Assembly: GCA_035564555.1 (NCBI GenBank)
Contig: DATMTS010000014.1
Location: forward strand, 1-64,000
Origin: DATMTS01 sp035564555
GTDB lineage: Bacteria; Actinomycetota; Actinomycetes; Actinomycetales; Microbacteriaceae
Direction: 5' to 3'
Length of the DNA stretch: 64,000 bases
Shown: in pieces, positions 26,385-35,328 of the stretch
Numbering within the stretch: position 1 is the first letter of the stretch
Layout of the letters: each line of letters starts with the position of its first letter
Notes under the pieces: model-generated
Database searches by the model: none
What the model saw: only the letters and a program-made list of their open reading frames with translations
What the model was told of the DNA's origin: nothing
Made by a program: the position numbers and the translations under genes

Positions 26385-27770
26385 TCACGAAAGTGCGAGG
26401 AGCCGTTCCGCCTCCCGCCTCGTGAGACCCGAGACGTGCGCCACCGCTTCGCCGATCGGAACCCCCTCGGCGAGAGCGTGTTCGGCCGCGCGTGCCGCGG
26501 TGTCGTAACCGATCTCGGGCACGAGGGATGTGATCGCGCCGATCGAGGTCGCGGCCCGCTCCGCGAGAAGCTCACGGTTCGCCTCGATGCCGCTGACGCA
26601 GAGGTCGCGCAGCACTCGCACTCCGTTCGTCAGCCATCCGATGCTCTGCAGCAGCGAATGGGCGATGATCGGTTCGAAGGCGTTGAGTTGGAGCTGTCCG
26701 GCCTCGGAAGCGAACGCGATCGAGACATCGGCGCCGACGATGGCGAAGGCGACCTGATTGACGACTTCGGGGATCACCGGGTTCACCTTCCCGGGCATGA
26801 TCGACGACCCGGCTTGGCGCGATGGCAGCGTGATCTCACCGAAGCCCGCCTGCGGACCGCTGGAGAGCAGCCGAAGATCGTTGCTGATCTTCGAGAGCTT
26901 GATCGCCGTCCTGCGCAGGATTCCCGAGGCATGTAGGAACGATCCCGTGTCCCAGGTGGCCTCGAAGAGGTCGGATGCCGGTTGGATGGGCAGGTCGGTC
27001 AGACGCCGCAGGTGGCGCAGAGCGGCTTCGGGGTATGCCGGATCGGCGGTGATGCCGGTTCCGATCGCTGTCGCCCCGAGACTGCACTCGAGAAGCAGCG
27101 GTATCACTTCGCGAATCCTGACCGTGTCTTCGCGGATCGCCACTCCGAAGGCCGTCAGCTCCTGCCCGAGGGTCATCGGTACGGCGTCTTGCAACTGGGT
27201 GCGCCCGATCTTCCGCACACCGGCGTGGGCGCGGCCGCGCTCCTCGAATGCGGCCGCGAGCGATTCCAGCTCGGGCAGGAGGCGGCGGAACGCCGCAACG
27301 ATCGCGAGCTTCACCGCCGTCGGATAGACATCGTTGGTCGATTGGCTGCGATTGACGTCGTTGATCGGATGGAGCCGGTCGTAACGCCCCCGGCCCAGCC
27401 CGAGATGTTCCAGCGCCGCGTTGGCGATGACCTCGTTCGCGTTCATGTTGGTGCTGGTGCCGGCACCGCCCTGCACGACGTCGACGCAGAACTCCTCCCG
27501 CAACTCCCCGGCGCGAATGCGTTCGCACGCCGAGACGATCGCGCTCGCCGTGGCCGGCGGCAGAAGTCCCAACTCGTAATTGGCCGACGCGGCCGCCTGC
27601 TTCACGGTCGCGAGCGCCTCGACGAGCGAGGGATGCCGTGAGATCGGGGTTCCGCTGATCGGAAAGTTCTCGATGGCCCGGAACGTGTGCACCCCCCAGT
27701 ACGCCTGCGCGGGAACACGCACCTCCCCGAGAGAGTCGGCTTCGATCCGATACGCCGGTGCGGTGCTCAT
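26385..27770 (-). CDS. aspA: Aspartate ammonia-lyase
   Basis: 461 residues from ATG 27770 (MSTAPAYRIEADSLGEVRVP). It belongs to the fumarase/aspartase superfamily with QGGAGTSTNMNANEVIANAA near residue 115 and the signature GSSIMPGKVNP near residue 320. The surrounding residues match aspartase rather than fumarase. The reaction is L-aspartate to fumarate plus ammonia. The gene overlaps the aldehyde dehydrogenase stop by 4 bp (ATGA), so it is the third gene of a coupled hom-ALDH-aspA string, and its product would feed the TCA cycle. Confidence 0.88.
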   Translation of the reverse strand: MSTAPAYRIEADSLGEVRVPAQAYWGVHTFRAIENFPISGTPISRHPSLVEALATVKQAAASANYELGLLPPATASAIVSACERIRAGELREEFCVDVVQGGAGTSTNMNANEVIANAALEHLGLGRGRYDRLHPINDVNRSQSTNDVYPTAVKLAIVAAFRRLLPELESLAAAFEERGRAHAGVRKIGRTQLQDAVPMTLGQELTAFGVAIREDTVRIREVIPLLLECSLGATAIGTGITADPAYPEAALRHLRRLTDLPIQPASDLFEATWDTGSFLHASGILRRTAIKLSKISNDLRLLSSGPQAGFGEITLPSRQAGSSIMPGKVNPVIPEVVNQVAFAIVGADVSIAFASEAGQLQLNAFEPIIAHSLLQSIGWLTNGVRVLRDLCVSGIEANRELLAERAATSIGAITSLVPEIGYDTAARAAEHALAEGVPIGEAVAHVSGLTRREAERLLALS

Positions 27771-29182
27771 ACGTTGACGCAGACGACTTTGGGCTGGGTC
27801 ATCTCCTCGAAGGCGAACCGCACGCCCTCGCGACCCATGCTGCCGTACTTGGATCCGCCGAACGGCATGCTGTCGATGCGGTAGTCGGACGAGTCGTTGA
27901 TCATGACCCCGCCGGCGTCGAGCTCGGCTGAGACCCGGAGCGCGCGATTCAGGTCGTTCGTGAAGACCGCGGCGTGCAGGCTGTAGTCGATCTCGTTCGC
28001 CAGCGCGAGCGCCTCTTCCTCGGTGTCGAACGCGTGCAGCACGACGATCGGCGCGAAGGCTTCGTCGGCCCAGACCTCGCACGAGAGCGGCACGGTCTCG
28101 AGCACTGCCGGCGAGAACAGCGATCGATCCAGCCGACTCCCGAACAGCAGGGTGGCGCCGGCGGCGACGGCGTCATCGACGAGTCTCTTGGCCCGGAGCG
28201 CCGATTCGCGGGTGATCATCGGGCCCACATCGGTGGTCTCGGCGCTGGGATCGCCCACCCGCAGCGTTGCGCAGGCCGCGACGAACTGGTCTCGGAAGGC
28301 GTCATAGACCCGACGGTGGATCAGGATGCGCTGAGCGCTCACACAATTCTGGCCGGCGGCCCAGAATCCTCCCGACACGCACGCGTCCACCGCGGCAGCG
28401 ACGTTCGCGTCGTCGAACACGACGACGGGCGCATTTCCGCCCAGCTCCATCGACATCCGCTTGAGCCCGGCGCCCCTGGCGATGGCTTCACCCGTGGCGA
28501 ACCCTCCGGTGAATGAGACCATCCTGACGTCGCGGGAAGTAATAACGGCCTGCGCGACCGATCTTCCGCCGCAGACGATAGTGACGATCTCATCCGGTAG
28601 ACCGGCCTCGATCAACGTGTCGACGAGCAGCGCAGCGGTCAAGGGCGTCTGCTGAGAGGGCTTGAGTATGACCGAGTTCCCGGCGGCGATCGCAGGTCCG
28701 AGCTTGTGCGCGACCAGGTTGAGGGCGTCGTTGTATGGGGTAATCGCCGCGACGATTCCGAGCGGCTCACGCGTGAACCATCCCTTCCGGTTCTCGGAAC
28801 CCTCGAAGGCGTCGAAGGGGATGACCTCGCCCGCGTTCGAGCGGGCGGCCTCAGCAGAGAGCGAGAGGGTGTTGGTCGCCCGTCCCACCTCTTTGCGGGC
28901 CTGGCGGATCGTCTTGCCTGCTTCGCTGACGATCAGGCGGGCGACCTCCTCCTGGCGGCTCTCCAGCAGTGCTGCGGCCCGGCTGAGGATCTGGTGACGG
29001 GCGAAGCGCGACAGCCTTCGGGAGAGGTCGAAGCCGAGTTTCGCACGATCGATCACGCGCGGGATCTCGTCGGGATGCGTTTGCGCGATCCTGCCGATCT
29101 CAGCGCCGGTGAAGGGGTTGTGAACGGTGAGGGGCTGCACCGTCGTGCGCAGGTCTGGAGCCATGAGCGCCGACTCAGACAT
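27767..29182 (-). CDS. NAD(P)-dependent aldehyde dehydrogenase, likely acting on aspartate semialdehyde
   Basis: 471 residues from ATG 29182, which overlaps the homoserine dehydrogenase stop by 8 bp. It has the standard ALDH fold with Glu in MSMELGGNAPVVVFDDAN and catalytic Cys in WAAGQNCVSAQR. Overall it resembles the SSADH/lactaldehyde-dehydrogenase group. The pathway reading, from position between homoserine dehydrogenase and aspartase, is oxidation of L-aspartate semialdehyde to L-aspartate. That substrate is inference from gene order; the family alone would allow other aldehydes. Confidence 0.85.
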   Translation of the reverse strand: MSESALMAPDLRTTVQPLTVHNPFTGAEIGRIAQTHPDEIPRVIDRAKLGFDLSRRLSRFARHQILSRAAALLESRQEEVARLIVSEAGKTIRQARKEVGRATNTLSLSAEAARSNAGEVIPFDAFEGSENRKGWFTREPLGIVAAITPYNDALNLVAHKLGPAIAAGNSVILKPSQQTPLTAALLVDTLIEAGLPDEIVTIVCGGRSVAQAVITSRDVRMVSFTGGFATGEAIARGAGLKRMSMELGGNAPVVVFDDANVAAAVDACVSGGFWAAGQNCVSAQRILIHRRVYDAFRDQFVAACATLRVGDPSAETTDVGPMITRESALRAKRLVDDAVAAGATLLFGSRLDRSLFSPAVLETVPLSCEVWADEAFAPIVVLHAFDTEEEALALANEIDYSLHAAVFTNDLNRALRVSAELDAGGVMINDSSDYRIDSMPFGGSKYGSMGREGVRFAFEEMTQPKVVCVNV

Positions 29183-30269
29183 CGGTCGCCACCAGACGCG
29201 GAGCACGCACCGAGTTGTGGATCGCGATCAGATCGGACAACAGCGCGTAGGCCGTCTCTGTGCGACCTGCACCCGGACCCGACACGGTCACCTCGCCCAG
29301 AAGCTCCGTGTGGTAGCTGACCGCGTTTGTCGGCCCGGAGATTCCGTGCAGGGGATGAGAGGCGGCAACGGCCTGCGGGGAAACACGGCCGACGACGGTT
29401 CCGTCCGGGCTGCGGGTTGCAGAGCCGATCAATTTCCAGCGTTTTCCCTCCGTCGCTGCCTTCGCGATGTCCTCCGGCGAAACCACGGAGATTCCCATCC
29501 GCTGCACGTCGTCGGTCCTGAGGTGTCCGCCGAGCAGCTCGTTGGCAAGGATGACGACCTTGAGTTGAACGTCGGAGCCCTCGATGTCGGCGGTCGGGTC
29601 GGCTTCTGCGAAACCGAGATGCTGGGCCTCTTCGACCGCTTCGGACAGGCTCAGGCCGTCCTCCATGCGCCCCAGCACGTAGTTGCTCGTGCCGTTGAGC
29701 ACTCCTTCGACGCGGTTCAGCTGATTTCCGCCGAACAACTGCTTGGCGAACCGGATGATCGGCGTGCCGCTGAGCACGGATCCTTCATATTCGAAGCACA
29801 CGCCGTTGTCGGCCGCCAGCTTCTTGAGCGCGCTGCCGGCCAGCGCGACCGGCCCCTTGTTGGTCGTTGTGACGTGCTTGCCGCTTTCCAGCGCCCACCG
29901 CACGTGCGAGGCCGCGGGCTCGCCGTCGACCGGGTTGGTGAACGTCGCCTCGACGACGATGTCGGCTGTGGAGGACCGGATGACGTGTTCGTTGCGAGGA
30001 TCGGCGTTGCCTCCCGGCAGCGCGGCGAACGTCTCGGCCGGTCGCATGCTGAGCACCTCTGACAGGTCGATGCCACCCTCCCGCATCAGAGAGCCGAATC
30101 GCAGGTCGGTGATGGCGACGACGCGAAGGGCGAATCCGAGCTCTGCAGCCAGTTCATCACCCCGATCGCGGATGAGCTCAGCCAGTGCGCGATTCACGCC
30201 TCCGAAGCCGATAAGCGCCAGGTCGTAACGATCCACGGTGATCTCCAATTCGTCAGGTCGCGGGGACAT
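29175..30269 (-). CDS. Homoserine dehydrogenase, short form without ACT domain
   Basis: 364 residues from ATG 30269 (MSPRPDELEITVDRYDLALI). It has a Rossmann start GFGGVNRALAEL and the classical homoserine-dehydrogenase core NGTSNYVLGRMEDGLSLSEA then EAQHLGFAEADPTADIEGSD. Biosynthetic actinobacterial enzymes usually run to about 430 residues with a C-terminal ACT regulatory domain; here it is missing, as expected for an enzyme not under threonine feedback. As first gene of the overlapping hom-ALDH-aspA string, the enzyme probably runs in the oxidative direction, homoserine to aspartate semialdehyde. Confidence 0.88.
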   Translation of the reverse strand: MSPRPDELEITVDRYDLALIGFGGVNRALAELIRDRGDELAAELGFALRVVAITDLRFGSLMREGGIDLSEVLSMRPAETFAALPGGNADPRNEHVIRSSTADIVVEATFTNPVDGEPAASHVRWALESGKHVTTTNKGPVALAGSALKKLAADNGVCFEYEGSVLSGTPIIRFAKQLFGGNQLNRVEGVLNGTSNYVLGRMEDGLSLSEAVEEAQHLGFAEADPTADIEGSDVQLKVVILANELLGGHLRTDDVQRMGISVVSPEDIAKAATEGKRWKLIGSATRSPDGTVVGRVSPQAVAASHPLHGISGPTNAVSYHTELLGEVTVSGPGAGRTETAYALLSDLIAIHNSVRAPRLVATDV

Positions 30270-30319
30270 CTCAATCTTCAGGTCGACCCATGTCGGCGCG
30301 CTGCTGTCATTCCGCTCCG

Positions 30320-30336
30320 CCGGATGGATGATCCGG
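30320..30336. promoter_or_regulatory. Dyad between the homoserine operon and the second Lrp gene
   Basis: CCGGAT-GGATG-ATCCGG has perfect 6-bp arms in the 155-bp divergent spacer between the hom start and the Lrp start at 30425. It is a candidate operator for one or both units and differs from the A/T-rich motif of sites A-C. Confidence 0.4.
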
Positions 30337-30424
30337 TCGCCGCTGTGCCGAAATGTCAGCAACCGCCCGCGGCCGCGCCTTCAGCGGTTTTACTGGCATC
30401 CACAGACCGATCCAGGGAGGCATC

Positions 30425-30868
30425 ATGCGCCGTGAATTCGACTCGACCGACCGACTGTTGCTCGATCTTCTCGAGCGAGACGCGAGAACGAGCACGGCGA
30501 TGCTCGCGGCCCGCACGGGCGAGACCCCTGTCGGCTGCGAGGAACGCATCCGCCGCCTGACCTCGGCCGGTCACATCCTCGGGTACCGGGCCGTCAGGGG
30601 CTTCCCGGATCCCGATGAGCAGCCGATCATGCTGCTGATCTTCATCCAGCGCAGCAGATCGATGAGCGGCAAAGACGTCTTGCGGAGCCTGCGCGGCGTG
30701 CCCGAGGTGATCAGCTGCGATGTGGCGGACGGCGCGTTCGACCTGCTCCTTCGCGTGCGAGTGGCGTCGGAGGAGCGGGTCATTCAGATCGAGAGCTTCT
30801 TCCGCCGACAGGTCGGGGTGCATGACGTATCGATCGTCCGCCCGCTCTCGTCGATGCTCACGGTGTGA
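30425..30868 (+). CDS. Lrp/AsnC family regulator (second of two)
   Basis: 147 residues, ATG 30425 after GGGAGG. The N-terminal HTH is STAMLAARTGETPVGCEERI and the C-terminal sensor domain is LRGVPEVISCDVADGAFDLL. It is divergent from the hom-ALDH-aspA operon, the classical position of a pathway-specific Lrp regulator. The ligand would be an amino acid; homoserine or aspartate is inferred from the operon. Confidence 0.88.
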   Translation: MRREFDSTDRLLLDLLERDARTSTAMLAARTGETPVGCEERIRRLTSAGHILGYRAVRGFPDPDEQPIMLLIFIQRSRSMSGKDVLRSLRGVPEVISCDVADGAFDLLLRVRVASEERVIQIESFFRRQVGVHDVSIVRPLSSMLTV

Positions 30869-30905
30869 GTCCCGGGCCTGCAAGCTTCACGAATGTGTGA
30901 CAATA

Positions 30906-30930
30906 GCATTTGGTTGTGTTCATATTGCAC
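30906..30930. promoter_or_regulatory. Candidate Lrp-type operator, site B
   Basis: ATAGCATTTGGTTGTGTTCA continues ATATTGCAC, 22-50 bp before the hydrolase-operon start at 30952. It aligns with site A (ATAGCAC...GTGTGCTTATA) and site C (ATAAACAC...GTGTGTTTATTGCAC). The dyad is weaker than at site C. Confidence 0.45.
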
Positions 30931-30951
30931 AGATGCGAGCAAGGAGCGACG

Positions 30952-31395
30952 ATGCGCCTAGAGAAATCACGACGGCACAAACTTCGGGTGCACTGGCCGA
31001 TGACCGCCGAGACCTTCGAGAGGTTCGTCGGCGACAGCACCGGCTCGGTTTATTCGGGCAAGGAGCTGGCGGCACTCACCGAGGTCATCCAGGGCACACC
31101 GGAACTGGGCGACTTCGGAACCTACACCGACGTCGTCGAGTTCACACTCGGGTACGAATCCTTCGTCGTCGGAAACGGAGCGAACGCGACCATGGGCACC
31201 CCCGGTCAACGAAGCGTCTCGCCCACGCTCGTGCTCACCACCTACTTGAATCCGGATCTTCCGGATTCGCGGCTCGACGAGATCTTGGAGGCGCTGGTGT
31301 CCGCGCACCCCTGGGAGGTGCCGGTCATCGAACTGACCGAGATCGTTCAGCTCGTGCCACCCGCGCTGGCCGACGCGGCGGGAGTGCGAGAATGA
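30952..31395 (+). CDS. Hypothetical protein with a Nif3/CutA-like C-terminal motif
   Basis: 147 residues from ATG 30952. The C-terminal part AHPWEVPVIELTEIVQLVPP resembles the AHPYEEPVIE strand of Nif3/YqfO and CutA-like ferredoxin-fold domains, which bind metal or small ligands. The N-terminal half (ETFERFVGDSTGSVYSGKEL) is not recognised. No signal or membrane segment. It overlaps the next gene by 4 bp (ATGA), so it functions with the cyclase-family hydrolase, perhaps as an accessory or ligand-binding subunit. Confidence 0.55.
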   Translation: MRLEKSRRHKLRVHWPMTAETFERFVGDSTGSVYSGKELAALTEVIQGTPELGDFGTYTDVVEFTLGYESFVVGNGANATMGTPGQRSVSPTLVLTTYLNPDLPDSRLDEILEALVSAHPWEVPVIELTEIVQLVPPALADAAGVRE

Positions 31396-32153
31396 GCGCC
31401 GTCGTGCCCGACGTCCGGCACGATCTGTGGAACGCCGGCATCACCTTGCTCTCCGACCGTACCTTCACCGATCTGACGCACGCGTTTCACGCCGGGCAGC
31501 CGCACTTCGAGGCCTTCCCCGATGAGGAGAAGGAGGAGCTCTTCTCGTTGGAACGGGGCGACGGCTTCACCACGCACCGATTCACGATCATCGGTCAGTG
31601 GGGCACGCACATCGATCCACCCGCTCACTTCAGCGAGGGCGGGCGCACCGTGGACCAGCTTCCGGTCAGCGAGATGATCCTTCCGCTCGTCGTCCTCGAC
31701 ATCAGCGGCCGGGTGGCATGCGATCCGGATGCGACCCCCGCGCTCGAGGACGTGCATGACTGGGAACGCCGGAACGGCCGCATACCCGAGCGTTCGTTCG
31801 TGGCGCTGCGCACCGACTGGTGGAAGAGGTGGCCCGACGGCGAGTCCATGGCGAACAGGGATGCCGAAGGAGTCAGTCACACTCCCGGTTGGAGCAGCGA
31901 GGTGCTCGAGTTCCTCATCGAGGAACGGAACATCGCGGGCGCCGGCCATGAGCAGACCGACACCGATCCGGGAGTGGCGACCTCCCGAGGTGACCTGGGT
32001 CTCGAGCGATACCTGTTGGGCCGGGACAGGTGGCAGATCGAACTGCTTGCTCGTCTCGACGAGGTGCCCGAGGCGAACGCGTTGGTCGTGGCGAGTTGGC
32101 CGAAGCCCCTCCGAGGCAGCGGATTTCCCGCACGAGTGTTCGCGATCCACTGA
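31392..32153 (+). CDS. Cyclase-family metal-dependent hydrolase (kynurenine-formamidase-like)
   Basis: 253 residues. The metal-binding signature HxGTHxDxPxHF appears as GQWGTHIDPPAHFSEGGRTV near residue 75, with FTDLTHAFHAGQPHF at the N-terminus, both typical of the cyclase/Afm fold. Family members hydrolyse amide or lactone bonds (kynurenine formamide, cyclic amides). Placed in the homoserine region, opening of a homoserine lactone or of an N-acyl/N-formyl amino acid is an attractive but untested idea. It is coupled to the preceding hypothetical gene. Confidence 0.82.
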   Translation: MSAVVPDVRHDLWNAGITLLSDRTFTDLTHAFHAGQPHFEAFPDEEKEELFSLERGDGFTTHRFTIIGQWGTHIDPPAHFSEGGRTVDQLPVSEMILPLVVLDISGRVACDPDATPALEDVHDWERRNGRIPERSFVALRTDWWKRWPDGESMANRDAEGVSHTPGWSSEVLEFLIEERNIAGAGHEQTDTDPGVATSRGDLGLERYLLGRDRWQIELLARLDEVPEANALVVASWPKPLRGSGFPARVFAIH

Positions 32154-32188
32154 TCGGTGGTCAGGAGGTCGTCGGTAAACTCGACCGT

Positions 32189-32956
32189 GTGGACCGACGA
32201 TCGAGCATGGGCCGCGGGCTGGAGATACTCGGGGCCCTCGCCGATCTGACCGCCGAGCCGCCGCATCGGGCCAAGGTGAGCGATGTCGTGGCGACTCTGC
32301 ACCGCGAACGGTCGCAGGTTTCGCGGACGCTCAAGTTCCTCGCCGACACCGGACTGGCCGTTCGCGACGGCGCCTTCTACCAACTCGGCTGGGGCTGGTA
32401 CGCCCAGGCCCAGGCGCTTTCGGCGCGTCGGCTCCGAGAAGACGGGCTCACCGTGCTCGAGTCGCTCTCCGCTGACACCGGTGAGGCGGCTTTCCTCGGA
32501 TGTCTTCAGGGAGACAGCACGATCACCATCGCCGAGAGCGTGCCGAAGCGCACCAGGCTCATCGGCTCGTGGGTCGGCCGAGCCTTTCCGGCCTTCTGTA
32601 GCGACGCGGGGCAGGCCGTGTTGTGGGATGCCGACGATGACGAGGTGCGTGCGGTCTTCGCCCGCACCGACTTCACCTCCAGCGGACCCAATGCCGCGCC
32701 CGGCGTCGAGGAGTTCTTGAAGCGACTCCGGGATGCCCGGGACCGGGGATACTCGATCGTCGATCAAGAGGCGGAGCCCGGGCTCTACTCGGTCGCCGCT
32801 CCCGTCCGCGACTTCCGCGGCGAGAGCATCGCGGCACTGCAGATCGTCGGGGTGCGTCGAGAACTGGTCGAGCGCACCACCGAGCTGGGTCGGGAGTGCG
32901 CGAACGCCGCGGCCACGCTCTCCACCATGCTCGGCTGGAGGGAAAGCTCGAGCTGA
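32189..32956 (+). CDS. IclR family transcriptional regulator
   Basis: 255 residues from GTG 32189 (ATG 32207 possible). It has an N-terminal winged helix (GRGLEILGALADLTAEPPHR, ERSQVSRTLKFLADTGLAVR) and a C-terminal GAF-like effector domain (RTRLIGSWVGRAFPAFCSDA, DRGYSIVDQEAEPGLYSVAA). It follows the hydrolase operon by 35 bp on the same strand and may be part of it. The ligand is probably a catabolite of the cluster. Confidence 0.85.
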   Translation: MDRRSSMGRGLEILGALADLTAEPPHRAKVSDVVATLHRERSQVSRTLKFLADTGLAVRDGAFYQLGWGWYAQAQALSARRLREDGLTVLESLSADTGEAAFLGCLQGDSTITIAESVPKRTRLIGSWVGRAFPAFCSDAGQAVLWDADDDEVRAVFARTDFTSSGPNAAPGVEEFLKRLRDARDRGYSIVDQEAEPGLYSVAAPVRDFRGESIAALQIVGVRRELVERTTELGRECANAAATLSTMLGWRESSS

Positions 32957-32965
32957 TCCGAACGG

Positions 32966-33718
32966 TCAGCCGGCGAGGAGCGGCTCGATCCTTCGGCGGG
33001 CCGCCTCGAGCTCGTGCATCATCACCGGGTGTGCGGCCGTCGAGAGCTCGTCGGTCACGATGCTGAGCGAGGCGACGACGGCTTCGGCCGCGTCGAGCAG
33101 GGGCAAGGCGAGTTCGCAGAATCCTTGCTCGAACTCTTCGACCGCGGTCGCATGACCGGCCGCGCGATCCCGGCGGACCAACTCGAGCACCTCAGCGCTC
33201 GAGTGCGCCGCCCGGGGCCCGCCGACGCCTACGAAGACGACGTCGGCGAGCAGAGCCTCGATGGAGGCATCGTCGAGGTCCCAGAGCAGTGCTCGGCCGG
33301 CGCCTGTGCACCAGACGGGTGTCGTCATGCCTGGCCGAACCGAGACATCCGAGACCCCGACCCCGGTCTCGAATCGAAGAAGAAGGGCTCCGGCGCCGTC
33401 GCGAGCAGAGATACGGGCACTGACCTGGAACCGGGCGGCAAGGCGCCGAAGCTCCGAGCGGGCCGGCCGGAGCCATGGATGGTTCCTCGTCGCCGCGATC
33501 GAAAAGTACCCGGAGCTCGGTCGAAGTGCCTGCGCTTCGTCTAACTCGAGGAACCGCAAAGCTCTCAGTTCTTGCGTCAATCGCGACGCCCGGCTACGTT
33601 CCAGGCCGATGTTGTCGGCCAGGCGGGAAACGCTGAACCCCGTTCGACCGGAGCGCTCTCGCTGGGAAGCCGCCTCGAGGAGGGTGAGGCCTTGCATGAG
33701 TGAAGAGTGCGGCTGCAT
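32966..33718 (-). CDS. IclR-like transcriptional regulator, convergent with the previous one
   Basis: 250 residues with a winged-helix N-terminus (GRTGFSVSRLADNIGLERSR) and an IclR effector domain (PGMTTPVWCTGAGRALLWDL, RAAGHATAVEEFEQGFCELA). It shares the fold but little close identity with the 32189 gene, so it is an old paralogue. It lies just after the amino-acid permease gene on the same strand and might be co-transcribed with it. Confidence 0.82.
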   Translation of the reverse strand: MQPHSSLMQGLTLLEAASQRERSGRTGFSVSRLADNIGLERSRASRLTQELRALRFLELDEAQALRPSSGYFSIAATRNHPWLRPARSELRRLAARFQVSARISARDGAGALLLRFETGVGVSDVSVRPGMTTPVWCTGAGRALLWDLDDASIEALLADVVFVGVGGPRAAHSSAEVLELVRRDRAAGHATAVEEFEQGFCELALPLLDAAEAVVASLSIVTDELSTAAHPVMMHELEAARRRIEPLLAG

Positions 33719-33777
33719 GGTTTCACCTTGTCACTGTCGGCGGCCGTGCGATCCTATTCTCCGCGCGGGTCGGCAGG

Positions 33778-35283
33778 TCAGGCTTGCGTGCTCGGGTCGG
33801 TCTCCACGGCTTCGGCCGGGTTCATGACGAGAGCGTCGGGCACGGCGGACGTTGCCTTCCGTCCGTATCGAATCCAGAAGAAGAGGTAACAGGCGACGAC
33901 GAACGGGATGCCGAAGTAGAGTGCCGCGATCTGATTAGGATCGAACGCGATCGCGACGACCGAGATGAGCAGGAGCACGAACGCCAGGATCGGCACGAGA
34001 GGGTAGAACGGCGTTCGGTAGGCCAGCGTCTTCACGTCTCCGCCCGCTCGCACGAACGCGCGCCGGTGGAAGAACTGTGCGGCGACGATCGACATCCAGA
34101 CGGCGACGACGGCGAAGCCGGCGACCGAGACGAGCAGCAGATAGACGGTCTGGGCTGCGATCACGCTGGACAGCAGCGAGGCCAGCCCGCCGATCATGCT
34201 CACCGACAGCGCGACCAGCGGGATGCCGCGGCGCGTGAGCTTGGTGAACGCTCGAGGACCGTGGCCTTCGCGCGAGAGTGAGAACAGCATGCGGGCGCAG
34301 GAGAAGAGGCCGCTGTTGCCCGCAGAGAGCAGGGCGGTGATGATGACGAAATTCATGACGTCGGCCGCGTAAGGAATGCCGACATAGTCGAAGACGGCGA
34401 CGAACGGGCTCTGCGTCACGCCCGACTTCTGATAAGGGACGATCGCTGCGATGACGGCGATGGCGCCGATGAAGAAGATCACGAGCCGCAGCACGGTGGA
34501 GCGCAGCGCGCGCGGAATGTTGCGCGAGGGGTCTTTCGTCTCGCCTGCGGCGACTCCGACGAGTTCCGACCCGCTGAACGCGTAGAACACCGCGAGCGAG
34601 GTGACGAAGATGCCGCTGATGCCGGTCGGGAACAATCCGTGAGGCGTTGCGAAGTTGCTGAAGAAGACCGGGGCGTGATGTTCGGTCGAGAACGGTGCGA
34701 GGCCGAAGATCGCCGCTCCGCCCAGCACGATGAGCGCCACGATAGCGGCGACCTTGATCATCGAGAACCAGAATTCGGTCTCGCCGAAGACGCGCGCCGA
34801 GATGGCGTTGACCCCGAAAAGAACACCCGCGAAGATCAGGCACCAGATCCAGACGTCGACGTGCGGAAACCAGCGCTGCATGAGGATGCCGGCGGCCGTG
34901 AACTCGGAGCCGAGGGCGACGACCCAGCACAGCCAGTACAGCCACGCCGTCGTGAAGCCGGTCGCCGGGTTGATCGAGCGGGCGGCATAGATGTGGAATG
35001 CGCCGGACACCGGGTAGGCGACCGCCAACTCGCCGAGGCAGGCCATCACCAGGTAGACGACGACGGCGCCCACCGCGTAGGCGATGACCGCTCCGAGTGG
35101 ACCCGCCTGGTTGATGGTGTATCCGGAGCTCAGGAACAGTCCAGAACCGATCACACCGCCGAGCGCGATCATCACGAGATGCCGGGCTCCCATCGATCGT
35201 TGCAGCTTGCGAAGCGGCACCTGGGTCGCGGTCGTCTCGGGTAACGCATTGGGCAGCTCAACGCTGCGATCTGAAACAGTCAT
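33778..35283 (-). CDS. Amino-acid permease (APC family, GABA/proline-permease like)
   Basis: 501 residues with about twelve transmembrane helices. N-terminal SMGARHLVMIALGGVIGSGL and a consensus GSELVGVAAGETKDPSRNIP place it in the amino-acid transporter (AAT) branch of APC. It should import an amino acid by proton symport. With site C at its promoter and the hom-ALDH-aspA genes nearby, homoserine or a related amino acid is the inferred substrate. Confidence 0.88.
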   Translation of the reverse strand: MTVSDRSVELPNALPETTATQVPLRKLQRSMGARHLVMIALGGVIGSGLFLSSGYTINQAGPLGAVIAYAVGAVVVYLVMACLGELAVAYPVSGAFHIYAARSINPATGFTTAWLYWLCWVVALGSEFTAAGILMQRWFPHVDVWIWCLIFAGVLFGVNAISARVFGETEFWFSMIKVAAIVALIVLGGAAIFGLAPFSTEHHAPVFFSNFATPHGLFPTGISGIFVTSLAVFYAFSGSELVGVAAGETKDPSRNIPRALRSTVLRLVIFFIGAIAVIAAIVPYQKSGVTQSPFVAVFDYVGIPYAADVMNFVIITALLSAGNSGLFSCARMLFSLSREGHGPRAFTKLTRRGIPLVALSVSMIGGLASLLSSVIAAQTVYLLLVSVAGFAVVAVWMSIVAAQFFHRRAFVRAGGDVKTLAYRTPFYPLVPILAFVLLLISVVAIAFDPNQIAALYFGIPFVVACYLFFWIRYGRKATSAVPDALVMNPAEAVETDPSTQA

Positions 35284-35328
35284 TCTCTACTCTCACCTTC
35301 GAGCTAGTGTCCAACTATAGGCGTTATA

